Shown here in pieces: positions 52,801 to 63,094 of a stretch of DNA of 64,000 nucleotides; position 1 is the first letter of the stretch; every line of letters begins with the position of its first letter. The stretch spans positions 16,377,760-16,441,759 of the forward strand of contig JAFMSR010000003.1 in NCBI GenBank assembly GCA_022818135.1, in the 5' to 3' direction. Under the pieces are notes generated by a model. It was given only the letters and a program-made list of their open reading frames with translations. It did not search any database and had not been told where the DNA came from. Origin of the DNA: Saxidomus purpurata. Its lineage: Eukaryota; Mollusca; Bivalvia; Venerida; Veneridae. The translations under genes were made by a program, and so were the position numbers.

Positions 52801-55800
52801 AAATAGACATTGCTGGTGATAAGATCAAATATGTGAACTGTATAAGGTATATTGGAGCATACTTAGATGAACAACTCAGTTTCAAAGATCACATCAAACG
52901 AAAGTGTCAAACAGCAATGCTTCATTTTCTCAGAATCAAAAATATCAGACAATACCTAACTAAAGACGCCACGGAAATTCTAGTCTTATCACTTGTTATT
53001 TCACATCTGGATTACTGTAACGGAATTCTATATGGGGTTCCAAAGTGTGACATCAAAAAAATGCAAAGAGTGCAAAACATGTGCGCAAAACTTGTTTTAA
53101 GACTTAGCAAGTATGATAGTTCAAAACAAGCACTGTACCAACTTCACTGGCTTCCCATCAAGGCCAGAATCGAATTCAAAATTCTTACTACCATGTACAA
53201 CTGTTCAAAAGGCCATACCCCCGCTTATTTAACAGAATTGTTAACTGAAAAGGTACCAATACGTAGATTAAGATCATCAGACGTTACTGGTTGTTATGAT
53301 GTACCTTATAACAAACATAAAACATTTGGTGACAGGAGTTTTAAAACTGTTGGACCGCAATTATGGAACAGTTTACCAGTGGCTCTAAGAAACTCTGACA
53401 CTGTAGACACTTTCAAGAACCATCTGAAAACACTGTATTTTAGAAAATTTGAATCGTGGTTTTAAACGTTTGATGTTTTGACAGAAAATGTTGTTGTCGA
53501 TTTATAATTTAACTCATGTAATAATTGTGTTTAGGTTTTTATGTGTTATAAATATTTATACATGTATTTCTTTTGTACAACGCCAGTGAATATACTTTGT
53601 GTAGAATTAGGCGTTTCATCAAATTAAACAGTTTCAGTTTCAGTAATACCCCAGAAAGACTTCTTTATAAACTCAGAAAGTTCGTAGTAACAGAATACCT
53701 TGCAAAAAAACTAAAACAGAGATATTTTTCTTGCGCTAGGTTTCTAATATGTACTTATCGATAAAAAGCAAATTCAGTAATGTTTTTGATACAAAGAGGT
53801 CATTTTCACCCGTAAGACATCTTTCTTCATAAAATGAGAACAAATAGCAAATGTGTAGTAGGGTGACAATTACCTAGTGATCCTGGGACTTAAAGTTAAA
53901 AGTTATAATCAAAACCGTAAATTTCAGACCAATACGCCTGACTTTAACATAAATAGTCCGTTTTTAAAGGCCCACTCTGTCCGATGTACCGTTCATACTG
54001 TTCATACTGTTGTGGGCCTATTATGTGCTAATTATAGCACATTAAACCAGATGTTTCTGTGGCCTTCTTTGATGACGTTTTCCCGAGTTTGCATTATTAT
54101 ATCTGCAAAGTTTTCATAAATAACTGCATTCATGTTTCATATTATTAACACTTTTTACACTGTTCCCTGAATTATGTTATATTGGTCACAGTTTAACTGT
54201 TGATAACCACTTCAGTTCTGAACATCACTTATTAAAAACCGAGATAAAAACACTTGTAAGTCCTTATGTGTAACAGTTTGGCAGAAACCTGCACGTAACC
54301 CCCCAATTTTTATTAAGTCTTGCCTTAAATGCATTTAGGGTGGGTTAACTATACATTCTGGAAGCTTGTTCCAGGGATCCACCACCCTGTCCACCCTGTG
54401 ACTGAAGGTACCCTGCTTCAAAGTCATTCTTGTTGTTTTCTTAAATACCTCTTGTGATGGAGTTTGAGAATTTTAAAAGCTTATTTTTGTCAATTGTATC
54501 TAAATTATTAATGATTTTGTATCAGCAGCAGATAACTAATTTATTTCTTTTATAACAGGCTTCTGCCGACTGCTGAAACTGATGAAACTGATGATGATGA
54601 GGCGGATCAAAACAAGCAGAATTGTCGTAAGTTTCAAGTTTTTACAATTCTTTTTTTCCTAATATAGGATTAGCTTTGTCTTGATACATAATATTGGTCG
54701 TTAAAGGGGCATCCTACACACATTATTAATTTTTGTGGGTGGAGTTTATCAGTAGCAGACGATGGAATTATGCACTACAAGATATCTAAAGTTTCATAAG
54801 CCTAGGCAGCATGTTTTACATTTACAGTGTTTATGATCAGTAAATGTTCTCAAGTTGCTTCGTAAATATTCAAATTTAAGTAGCTGTTACCGGAATGTAC
54901 ATAAAAATCCTTGCATTTTAAAACTAAATGCACTATTATTAAATTTTATGTTTATGTCTAAAATGTATTGTTTTGTAATATGGGTAATCGAGGAGTCTGA
55001 TACCGTTAAATTTATATAATGTACAAAAGATGTACTATCTAGAAATTAAAATTAACAAAATTATTTTCACTCAAATTGTTTCCTATTTTATATGAATAAA
55101 TATTTATGTCTTCTCTTGTTGTAAATTGGAAGCGTACTATACTACTGTGCTGAAGCATCAAATTAACAACTGATAAGCAACAATTGCTGTATCATAAAAT
55201 GATTTAGGCCGAACAGATAATAACATTACATTTTAGGGGTGGAAGTAAGATACTATTATTTTGACTCTAAATTGCTTATAGTTTGTATGCAAAAATATGA
55301 AACAAAACAAAAAACTTATATTAGATTTACATTTAGTATAACTAAATAGCATATGTCACCTTCCATTTCATACACCAAATATAAATGGAGACTACCAAAT
55401 TTTCAAGGACAGGTCATAAATCTATGTGAAGAAATTTAAATACGACAGAAGAGCAGTTTAATAAATCTAAGGATTTAAATGAGATACATTTTTGTAATAA
55501 CCTGGAAATTGTATATTGTTAGTGGCATGTTTCTTTGCATCATTCTTTCTAATGCATATTAATAATCAACTGTAGAAAACATGTTTGTAAGAGAGCCGGT
55601 TGATATACATATGTCACTGTTTACATCACATGACTGAGGTCAAGGGTTTGTTGAAAATCAACAGGTTTAACTTAACAGGTTAATTCAATGTTTCAAGGCC
55701 TGTTACATTATCACTTTTGAAGACTTTGTCTTTATTTATGCATAATTCAGAAAAGAATTTAATTAAATTAATTATCTTAAGTGGGGGTTTACATAAAAAG

Positions 55801-57049
55801 CAAGTTTCTTGTACAAGACATTAAGATAAGTACTATTTATGCATTGTAATGTAAACACCTATAACATACGTTCGTAAACCACTCACTATTTGAGAATTCT
55901 AGCAGGTTATCTGGTTAACGGTCGCGAATTACGTTAACTTGTTATGGTCAGATACTCCTATTGTTTTCCCCATTGACTTACATTATAACTCTAGTCAAAA
56001 GGGGACCCTGTATCATACCCACCTATAGGGTGTTGACCAATGAAATTACATTTTTCGAACAGATTAGTCTCTCAGGCACCAGAAAATGCTGTTTTTATAT
56101 GGGGTTGACCAACCCAGTTTTTTACAATTTTGGAAGGGCAACCACCCCAGTCAGTCAGGTAGTAGGGGTCTAAACCGCATGTGTACACCTTCTATTCATA
56201 TGGCGATTTCAGTGTTATTAATTATGATAACAAGTCCTAAAATATTCATTCGCGTGCAGAAGACATTGCATTTTATTTTTCAAATGAGTTTTTTGCATTT
56301 GTAAACACAACCATTTCTACCAATCTGGTAATGTCTCATTTAATCTTACGGTTTTCCCTGTACTTTTTTCAGCCAATCAGTGAGCCGGACTGCAATAGGA
56401 TCATCTGACCTTATCTCGTTAAGGTAATTATCTTATGTTTACGAATTGCCAATTAGTTATCTAGTTAACGTTAGAGAATTGTAAATTAGTTGTCTAGTTG
56501 GTCACTAGTTACGAAAAGTCGCCAAAAATGTGTCGCATACCGGTCTAAAAATCCGATTGCGTAACCAGACTCAGATTGAGATTGAGATCCAATACTTTAT
56601 GCCAGTAATTTGGAGCAGAATGACACCACCCACATTTTCGTGGCAGTTTTAGTGGCCATCGATTAAATATGTCAGTATTTTCAAATACCAAATATTGTAA
56701 TTATAATTTATATCCAGATTTTCTCTTCATATTTCATTCGTGATTTCTCATTCAGCGATTATTTCAAAAGAATTTTTCCCATAGGCATCCACTTAATTCC
56801 AGCCAATCAGCAATCAAACACAGTGTAGGTCCGCATGTTCCTTAGACAAAATAGCCTGCTTCCGGTTTTCACTTATTTCGGCTAATCATACCCGTAAGAT
56901 GATTTATTTTACCGTCGCGCATTATTGGTAAAATTGTTATTTTTATTTCAGAAAGGAGAAGACGGGCTCCGGGGCTTCTGTCGCTGGCAGTCTTTAACAA
57001 CGAAAACATGCGAGAATGTGATTTTATTTCTATAGTTTTCACTGTTTAG
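49754..57049 (+). CDS. Putative secreted peptide precursor, copy 1 (spliced, 84 residues)
   Basis: Proposed exons are 49754-49814, 49907-49934, 54559-54626 and 56952-57049. They total 255 nt and form a single frame ending in TAG. Order: a 20-residue signal peptide (MKRLLVILLVVSLLTAKLTS), a short AFLIELLQN segment, an acidic stretch (AETDETDDDEAD), and an RRRR site followed by a ~26-residue tail. Cysteines occur just before the Arg run and in the tail. All junctions are GT-AG. Polyadenylation signals AATAAA follow at 57145 and 57552. The layout of signal, short segment, acidic region and polybasic site is like processed peptide precursors, including some antimicrobial peptides, but I do not recognise the family. 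Signal exon and promoter are strongly supported by the second copy; exons 3-5 only by splice sites and frame. Confidence 0.45.
49907..49934 (+). CDS. Exon 2 of copy 1, shortened (28 nt)
   Basis: The acceptor is TTTCTTACAG and the donor ACGT|GTAAGT. It encodes only AFLIELLQN and two bases. Copy 2 has 88 nt here. Both versions leave the frame in phase 2, so the 60-nt difference is in frame. A competing donor two bases earlier (AAC|GTGTAA) would change the phase. Confidence 0.55.
51080..51159 (+). CDS. Possible alternative exon of copy 1 (80 nt)
   Basis: Bounded by TCATTACAG and GAG|GTAAGG. It is open only when entered in phase 1, that is, spliced directly to exon 1. It then reads AEAEHGSDISRRGSRLKRAL followed by MPPQDAE. 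Its exit phase then meets a stop five residues into the 54559 exon (ASADC). So it would give a short alternative basic peptide, or it is a chance splice-site pair. Confidence 0.3.
52275..53465 (+). pseudogene. Dead non-LTR retrotransposon reverse transcriptase (5'-truncated)
   Basis: Located in intron 2 of the peptide gene. It begins mid-domain (ETALIRLVSDLL), is interrupted near 52350 by loss of the block holding the first catalytic Asp, by a TGA in the following segment, and by a frame change near 52740. Recognisable motifs are FDTVDHDIL, PQGSCLGPWLY, GFADDHTANK (the FADD catalytic motif), and the thumb/tail regions NWMKQNKLKMN, VNCIRYIGAYLD, SHLDYCNGILYG, LHWLPIKARIEFKI and WNSLPVALRNS. 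It ends at TAA after the usual C-terminal tail. It belongs to the Jockey/CR1 group of non-LTR elements, with no endonuclease domain present. About 130 bases of 3' sequence may belong to the element. Confidence 0.9.
53600..54558. other. Intron sequence downstream of the retrotransposon
   Basis: AT-rich, with a small direct repeat GTTCATACTGTTCATACTGT near 53990 and a GC-richer patch (54340-54430, CCACCACCCTGTCCACCCTG) that may be a remnant of another element. No gene is seen. Confidence 0.4.
54559..54626 (+). CDS. Putative acidic-propeptide exon of copy 1 (68 nt)
   Basis: The acceptor is TTTTATAACAG and the donor GTC|GTAAGT. Entered in phase 2 from exon 2 it reads LLPTAETDETDDDEADQNKQ then NC, and leaves in phase 1, matching the next exon. 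The acidic run resembles anionic pro-pieces of cationic peptide precursors. In phase 1 it is also open (FCRLLKLMK...), in phase 0 it stops at once. Confidence 0.45.
54627..56951 (+). other. Last intron of peptide gene copy 1
   Basis: AT-rich intronic sequence. Some stretches (55915-55945 and 56390-56520) contain repeated GGTTAACGTTA- and TTAGTTATCTAGTTAACG-like words, perhaps a diverged element. No supported gene. Confidence 0.4.
56952..57049 (+). CDS. Putative terminal exon of copy 1
   Basis: The acceptor is TTTTATTTCAG. In phase 1 it reads QRRRRAPGLLSLAVFNNENM and RECDFISIVFTV, then TAG at 57047. The RRRR is a classical furin-type processing site. The 3' untranslated region probably extends to the AATAAA at 57145 or 57552. 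Another frame (KGEDGLRGFCRW...) is also open for 28 codons, so the assignment is not unique. Confidence 0.4.
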
Positions 57050-57560
57050 AAGGAAATGATTACCGGATACGCAAAGCTCGAGCAGGGCATGTTCCGGTAA
57101 GATGTACCATCTCGACAGTGGACCTATATCTTTGACATTTGTAAAATAAATTGCTTTTGTATATAAAGTAGTGACTTATTTTTAAAGTCTTGTTTTGTAA
57201 ATAAGTTCAACCGTACACATTTTTCCTTGTGTTTTAATACTGATCCCTTTTCAATATGCTGTTAAATGGCAAGTCGTGTCTCTCTATTTAGGACAGCGTG
57301 ATGTTGTTTTCAAAAAAAATCTTATACGTACTTAACAGGGCGGAAAAGCAGACTTTTGACCTTTGCCATGTTTTGTCATTTTTTTCGAAGTTAATGGTCT
57401 TGATGCTTTGATCTCAGAAAGGGTTACTTACTTCATTGATACGCACCAAGTGTTGTATTACAATGAAGCAACAGGATTGTTATACTCAGATGATCCCGGA
57501 TGCTGTTTATAAAATTTTAATGTATTGTATTTGTTCATGCTTTGATAAACGAATAAATAA
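57050..57560 (+). other. Probable 3' untranslated region of peptide gene copy 1
   Basis: Follows the proposed stop codon. Polyadenylation signals AATAAA occur at 57145-57150 and 57552-57557, the second after TGTATTTGTTCATGCTTTG. No coding features. Confidence 0.35.
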
Positions 57561-57719
57561 TGTTTAAACTATAACTACATGTAACAACAAGTTCCTTATA
57601 AAGTTGTTGCTTTGTCTATTATATAATTTTGTCTCGTTGAGTAAGGAAATGGAGCGGTTTGATATTTGGACCTGCAAATAGGCTGTATAGGTTAAATCAT
57701 CACTTGTATCTGCAATGAA

Positions 57720-57795
57720 ATATATATATAAAAAAACATATGAATCAATAAATAAAAGAATAAAATGATAAATAAATAAATAAATAAAATGAAAT
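57720..57795. repeat. AAAT-rich simple repeat
   Basis: ATATATATAAAAAAAC and AATAAATAAATAAATAAAAT form low-complexity sequence that keeps a minus-strand frame open by chance. Confidence 0.8.
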
Positions 57796-57974
57796 AACAC
57801 ATATGCGTGTGACAAATTGAATTTAATCTCTACTTTATAAGGCACATCCCAGTTGAAATACACCATACTTACACTATCTAATGGCAAGGATGTCATATTT
57901 TAAAAGACAGAGATCACTTTAATCTTAGGAAATCAAAGCGTTTGACATATAAACACATCTATACGACTTTCTAT

Positions 57975-58505
57975 TTGAGACCGCTCAATCGATGTCTTGC
58001 AGACAACTGTATCACCTGAAGTGCTATATTGGCTGTCTTAAAAGCCTGTTAAGACAGGCATGTCTCACGTACCGACCAATCGCAGACAATCTAACAGTCT
58101 ACAATCAAAGGAAGCGCAATGAGTTCCTTCGAGTCATTTTCCTTCCTGAAATTTAGTGCAAAATGGTAGTCAGTTTGTCTATACATCTACCGAATAAAGT
58201 GTTTTGTACCAGCGTTGTTCATTTGGGAATGGAGTTTTAGACTTTTCTTTTCTCTGTAATATTTCGAATACATGTATATCATGTTGTTCCTATGTAACCT
58301 GATTGAAAAAATAAAGAATGTCTGTCTGTCCGTCTGTCTGTCTCTCTGTCTGTATGGTAATTACAGGAATCTTAGGTACACAAAACATAAAATAATTATT
58401 AGGACAGAAAGATTATATATAACATAAACTTGAGCAGGTGCTCTCTTTCCAAATGCAAGTTCCTTCAATACTCTTCATTCTGGAAGAAATGTGGAAATTG
58501 CCTGT
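57975..58505 (-). repeat. Dispersed repeat, inverted partner of 16290-17080
   Basis: Read on the minus strand, CTGTATCACCTGAAGTGCTA (plus) and CTTGAGCAGGTGCTCTCTTT (plus) correspond to the two conserved blocks of the left copy in the same order. The interior includes a TGTC microsatellite (58318-58353) and an AATAAAGAATG stretch. Element class unknown. Confidence 0.6.
58318..58353. repeat. (TGTC)n microsatellite
   Basis: TGTCTGTCTGTCCGTCTGTC followed by TGTCTCTCTGTCTG. Confidence 0.9.
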
Positions 58506-58550
58506 AGGGATCATATCATTTACTGCAACTGAAATGGTGTTTTCAGCCTA

Positions 58551-58830
58551 GGAGCGGTCAGTGGTCCAGTGGTAATTCACTGGACTTGTAATCCAGGGAT
58601 CACAGGTTCCATCCCCCGCTCCTTCACTAACATAACTAATGGTCTTTTGATCGGGACGTAAAAACCGATGTCCCATGTATCAGTGCTATACACAGTGCAT
58701 GTTAAGGAACCGGGGAAACGGGACATGTTCTGTATCTTGCACTATCCCCCGTAACCTAAAATAACTAAACTCTTCTGGGGACGTCGGTCATATGGTTTAT
58801 CCGGTATCAACGATAAAACTCTAAAATACA
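58551..58830 (+). mobile_element. tRNA-Thr-derived SINE (tRNA-like head, anticodon TGT)
   Basis: The first 72 bases (58551-58622) resemble a tRNA: a perfect 7-bp acceptor stem GGAGCGG/CCGCTCC, A box TGGTCCAGTGG, and a perfect anticodon stem CTGGA-CTTGTAA-TCCAG with anticodon TGT (Thr). The T arm does not close, and the B box reads GGTTCCATCCC in place of GGTTCRANNCC. A non-tRNA body follows (GGGACGTAAAAACCGATGTC, then CAGTGCATGTTAAGGAACCG). That makes it a SINE or a pseudo-tRNA, not a functional tRNA gene. Confidence 0.7.
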
Positions 58831-59335
58831 TACATTTACAGCCCGGTAAATATACAAGTTAATTGCTCTTGCATTAAGACGTGTATTAAGGCTTTTGTTT
58901 TACAATGGATAGATTAAAGTGACATTATGCGCATATTACTGCACAACGTGTATTTTTGGTGACAGTTTTATAAAAGCAATTTTTGGTTGCTGTGCATTTA
59001 AATGTGTTAAATTAATGATTATGCCGCATTAGTATTTGAAGTTGGTGCTTTAGATATTAAAATGATAGCTGAATGAGTCGTTGTTGAGAAATTCTGAAAC
59101 AAAATAGAGCAATATGTGAGACTTGGTAAATAAGGATGGTTATAAAGGAAAATTTTAATGTGTCTCTTTTCAAACAGAGTCTCTAAGCTTCTTTATCTAA
59201 TATTTTTTCACCAGTTCCCAAACTTTTATCTTCAATGCCTCCAGCATGGTACATCCAATTAATTCCTGTGATGATGCTTGTGGGTACATAGAAATCGAAT
59301 TTAAATTAAGTTTAGTTTAGAAAATATTTGGAGTA

Positions 59336-60507
59336 ACAAGAGCTGTCCATAAGACAGCAAGCTCGACTATTGTGGGTGTTTGCTAATAAAACAAAACTTT
59401 TATCAGTATAATAGCAAAACAAAATTCTGCTAACTATTAAGTATAAACTAGGAAAGCTGAATCATAAAAAAGTCAAAATCTATCACTATACATTTAAGTT
59501 TTGGTAAATTAATTGTTTGATACAAAATGTACCCCTGAACACTATTGCTAAGTTTGATATAACTACCATAAGTGGTTACCGAGATATGTGCATGATAGTA
59601 CCTTGCATGCAAAACTTTAACCAAATTTTCAAAGTCAAACAAGGGCCATAACTTGTATCAAATTTATACAAGAGTTATCTGTCTTGACTGTGTGACACCC
59701 CTTCAAAGACATTAACAAAGTTTCAAGTCAATATCATAAGTGGTTACTGAGATATGTGCATGATAGTACCTAGCAGGCAAAACATTCAATCAAGCAAGGG
59801 CCATTTTGTATCAAAGGGGGTGTATACAAGAGTTCGACTTGAGTGTGTGACACCCCTTAAGACATTAACAAAGTTCAGTCAATATCATAAGTGGTTACTG
59901 AGAATGTACATGAATAGTACCTAGCAGGCAAAACTTTAACCAAATTTCAAAAGTCAAACAAGGGCCATAATTGTATCAAATTTATACAAGAGTTATCCTC
60001 TTGATGTTGACACCCAAAGACTAAAGACATTACAAAGTTTCAAGTCAAACGTAAGTGGTTACTGAGATATGTGGCATGATAGTACCTAGCAGGCAAAACT
60101 TTAATCAAATTTTCAAATTCAAACAAGGGCCATAATTGTACTAAATTTATACAAGATTATCACTTGACTGTGACACCCTAGAGACATTAACGTAGTTTCA
60201 AGTCAATATCGTTAGGTGGTTTTTGAAATATGTGCATGATAGTACCTAGCAGGCAAAACTTTAACCAAATTTTCAAAATCAAACAAGGGCCATAACTTGT
60301 ATCAAATTTATACAAGAGTTATCTTACTTGATTGTATGACACCCCTAAAGACATGAACAAAGTTTCAAGTCAATATCATAAGTGGTTACTGAGATATGTG
60401 CATGATAGTACTCAGCAGGCAAAACTTTAACCAAAGAAGCAACGCCGACGCCGACGCACAAGTGACTGTAATAGCTCTCCATATTCTCCGAATAGTCGAG
60501 CTAAAAA
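59336..60507 (-). mobile_element. Helentron-like element, second member, minus orientation
   Basis: Same ends as the 32138-33644 element: GCTCGACTATT (59361) and GAATAGTCGAGC (60490-60501) as subterminal inverted repeats, and a hairpin GCTGTC-CATAA-GACAGC (59342-59358) next to CAAGA. A GCCGACGCCGACGC patch lies inside the head end. The core is about six tandem units of roughly 160 bp (AGTACCTAGCAGGCAAAACT marks each) that show no similarity to the core of the first element. Confidence 0.7.
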
Positions 60508-60929
60508 TGGAGTGTGAGGCTTGGTTCCTCGTTAGTGACGGACTCTTCTTAAACGAATGAATTCAACTTAAACATACTAAAATTTATTTGAAAAGCAAAA
60601 TGTAACATTGAGATAAGCAGGATTTGACCTAACGGAGTTTCTGATAATGACAGCCCACTGAATAAATTTCCTATTCTGAAAGGGGGGAATTAATGCAGCC
60701 TTTTTATCAGTGTTTAAGAAAGAAAACACAGATATAAAAGATTACAAGGAAGGATATTACAGCAAAAAAAACTGATAAAATAATAGACACCGGGCAAAAA
60801 GTTTCCTGCTATGAATTTTCTTATTGGTACTTCACATGCAACTCTTAACCTGCTGATTAGTCCAGTTGTTCTATCTGGACGAATCCAGTAACTGTTTAGA
60901 GGGGTCTCCACTGAACATTACTAACTGTA

Positions 60930-60962
60930 TAGTAAATAGTGCAGATCATGATCAAGTTTCAT
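60930..60962 (+). mobile_element. Short hairpin-MITE fragment
   Basis: AGTGCAGATCATGATCAAG matches the left palindromic arm of the family; the rest is missing. Confidence 0.4.
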
Positions 60963-61479
60963 GTAGGTACATGTATGTTCATTGATACGATTCTTATCTA
61001 TTATCAATAGAATTACGAAATCATTTTAGAAAAATCACCGCTGTATCAAAAGTTATATGTTACCATAGCAACACATAAATCACCAACAGCAAATATTATA
61101 CTTAGTCTAGTACTCCTGCGGGACGACGTTGGCGTTTGCAGTAACGTTAAACTGGTGTATGGTGGGAATTTCAACGTCATTTCCTGTATATTCGTCATGT
61201 TTTGTTACAAGAGGGTTAACGTAAAAATAACATCTGAATAATACATCAATTATCGCACAATTGTCAAAGAAATGTTATAATAAGAAAGCATAAAACAAAA
61301 GATATCGCGGGTGCTTTTGTTTAAATAGCATAAACCAGGATGATGTTACGGACGATGTTGGTAGACGTCGGAAGCCATCAACTAGCTCGACGTTGATTGG
61401 AACTGCGAGTTAACGTCCTTGTACACTGCACTTTCTCTCGCTGTCCTCTGTCTATGTGTAAAGTTAAAATACCCTAGAT

Positions 61480-61775
61480 ATTTCTATGATTTGACCTGGT
61501 GACCTAGGTTTTAACCACAGTAACCCCCATATTTGATCTCGATCTAGATTTCATCAAAGCAGTCATTCATTCCAAATTTCATGAAATTCCAGTGCAAATG
61601 CAGACATTATTGCAAACGCAACCTTTTTCCGATGATTTGACCGGGTAACCTAGTTTTTTACACCAGGCCACCCATAATCAAACTCGACATAGATTTCATC
61701 AAATTAATCATTCTGACCAAGTTTCATGAAGACCCAGTGAAAAATTCAGCTTCTATTACATACACAAAGTTACGT
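61480..61775. repeat. Two-unit repeat (~165 bp) of a dispersed family
   Basis: GATTTGACCTGGTGACCTAG ... TAGATTTCATCAAAGCAGTC ... AATTTCATGAAATTCCAGTG is followed by a second diverged unit GATTTGACCGGGTAACCTAG ... AGTTTCATGAAGACCCAGTG. I recall this type of repeat as common in bivalve non-coding DNA. Confidence 0.6.
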
Positions 61776-62403
61776 GTGGACAGACACCTGTAATCTAAAA
61801 TATTTGCAACTATGACAATCAGATTTAATAATGTTCCTTTAATAACATAGTTTCCAATTATTGACAGTCCTGTAACTTTAATTTACACAGAAGTAAAAAA
61901 TTTCACACATAGTAACTGAGATACCTGTAAAAGAAACAGAGGTAAAGTCAGAGGAATCCAACTGATATTACCTAGTCTTGGACTTTATCCAATAAGGGAA
62001 ATAATTTGTAAATCACTAAAGGTATCCCAGTTCCACTATTCATCAAACAGAAAATAGCTGTACAGTAATATTTGAGTGTACTGTCATTAAGTTTCAGTGA
62101 GTACGCTTGAAAGCGTTTAGGTGCTGCTTTTCTATGTAGTTGACAATTTACATTTATTTCGTAAGATACATTCATCCATAAGCAATAAACCATACTACAA
62201 AGTTACATATGAACCATAATAATAACTTGTCTATGACATAAAAAAACAAGCAAAGTTATTGATTAATGTACTTTTGTAGGAGCGCATGCACAACCAATTT
62301 GAATAATAATTTAAAAAAAAAACTACCATTTCATTATAATAAACGTCTCCGTACCAGGAGGAACAAGGTATACCAACAACTGTTATTGTCAACAACCATA
62401 TTT

Positions 62404-62670
62404 GATGATGGCGGGATGACAGATTACCGAATCTTGTTTAACGGATCTAATGTTAATGAACAGTCTACTGAATTTTTCAAAGTGAACGGAGGTTGGCACA
62501 TCAAGTTCCTCCAAATTAATCAAAAATTATCAATCACATTTCTTTTTAGATTAATTTTGTGCAAACAGGATCTGCGAAGAGACGTCAGTGAATTGTATCT
62601 ATCGGACCAGGAAAAAACAACAGTCGGCTCCGGTTCTACATCAAGAAAAAATCAAACTTTCTGCGAAAAA
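62404..62670 (+). pseudogene. Unrecognised open segment upstream of peptide gene copy 2
   Basis: The frame contains DDGGMTDYRILFNGSNVN, EQSTEFFKVNGGWHIKFLQI and, after an AT-rich stretch with an AAACAG acceptor-like site at 62569, DLRRDVSELYLSDQEKTTVG then SGSTSRKN. The first part is paralleled with in-frame differences at 49363-49494. The second part is mostly deleted in copy 1. It may be exon remnants of an unknown gene. No domain recognised. Confidence 0.3.
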
Positions 62671-62792
62671 TGAGATTATACTGGTTTTTGTGTCACACAA
62701 ATAAATCCGGTAACAACTGAAGGCATTAATTAAGCAATTACGTATCTTAAGTTTATATAAAGTGCATGATGTCATTAACCCCGTGCCGTTGA

Positions 62793-62800
62793 TATAAAAG
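62793..62800 (+). promoter_or_regulatory. TATA box of peptide gene copy 2
   Basis: TATAAAAG, 53 bases before the ATG, within a block almost identical to copy 1. Confidence 0.75.
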
Positions 62801-62852
62801 TACAGGTTCAATCATCGAGCTTACATTATACTCGAGAAGTTCATTGTTTCAA

Positions 62853-63094
62853 ATGAAGCGGCTGTTAGTTATTCTACTGGTAGTGGGTCTGCTTACTGCC
62901 AAGCTTACTTCCGGTAAGAAGTTTTATCTGCCTGTATGTCCGTCATTCTACACTTAATATGTTAGTGTTCCTAGACTGATTAAATACATGTTTCTATTTC
63001 TTACAGTGTTATATAACCTTTCAAAATCGTTACATTGGTTTATAGTTAAGAATGTTGCTCAAGGCACAGTGGATGCTTTAAAAGCATATAAGAA
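62853..63094 (+). CDS. Putative secreted cationic peptide precursor, copy 2 (5' part)
   Basis: Exon 1 (62853-62913) encodes the signal peptide MKRLLVILLVVGLLTAKLTS and a split base. Exon 2 (63007-63094, 88 nt, TTTCTTACAG to AGAA|GTAAGT) continues VLYNLSKSLHWFIVKNVAQG and TVDALKAYK, leaving phase 2. The segment after the signal is about 29 residues with four Lys, one His and one Asp, hydrophobic residues spaced three to four apart, one Trp and no Cys: the profile of a cationic amphipathic helix. The downstream exons (acidic propiece and polybasic site, by analogy with copy 1) would lie beyond base 64000. Family not recognised. An antimicrobial or secreted signalling peptide is an inference. 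Confidence 0.6.
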
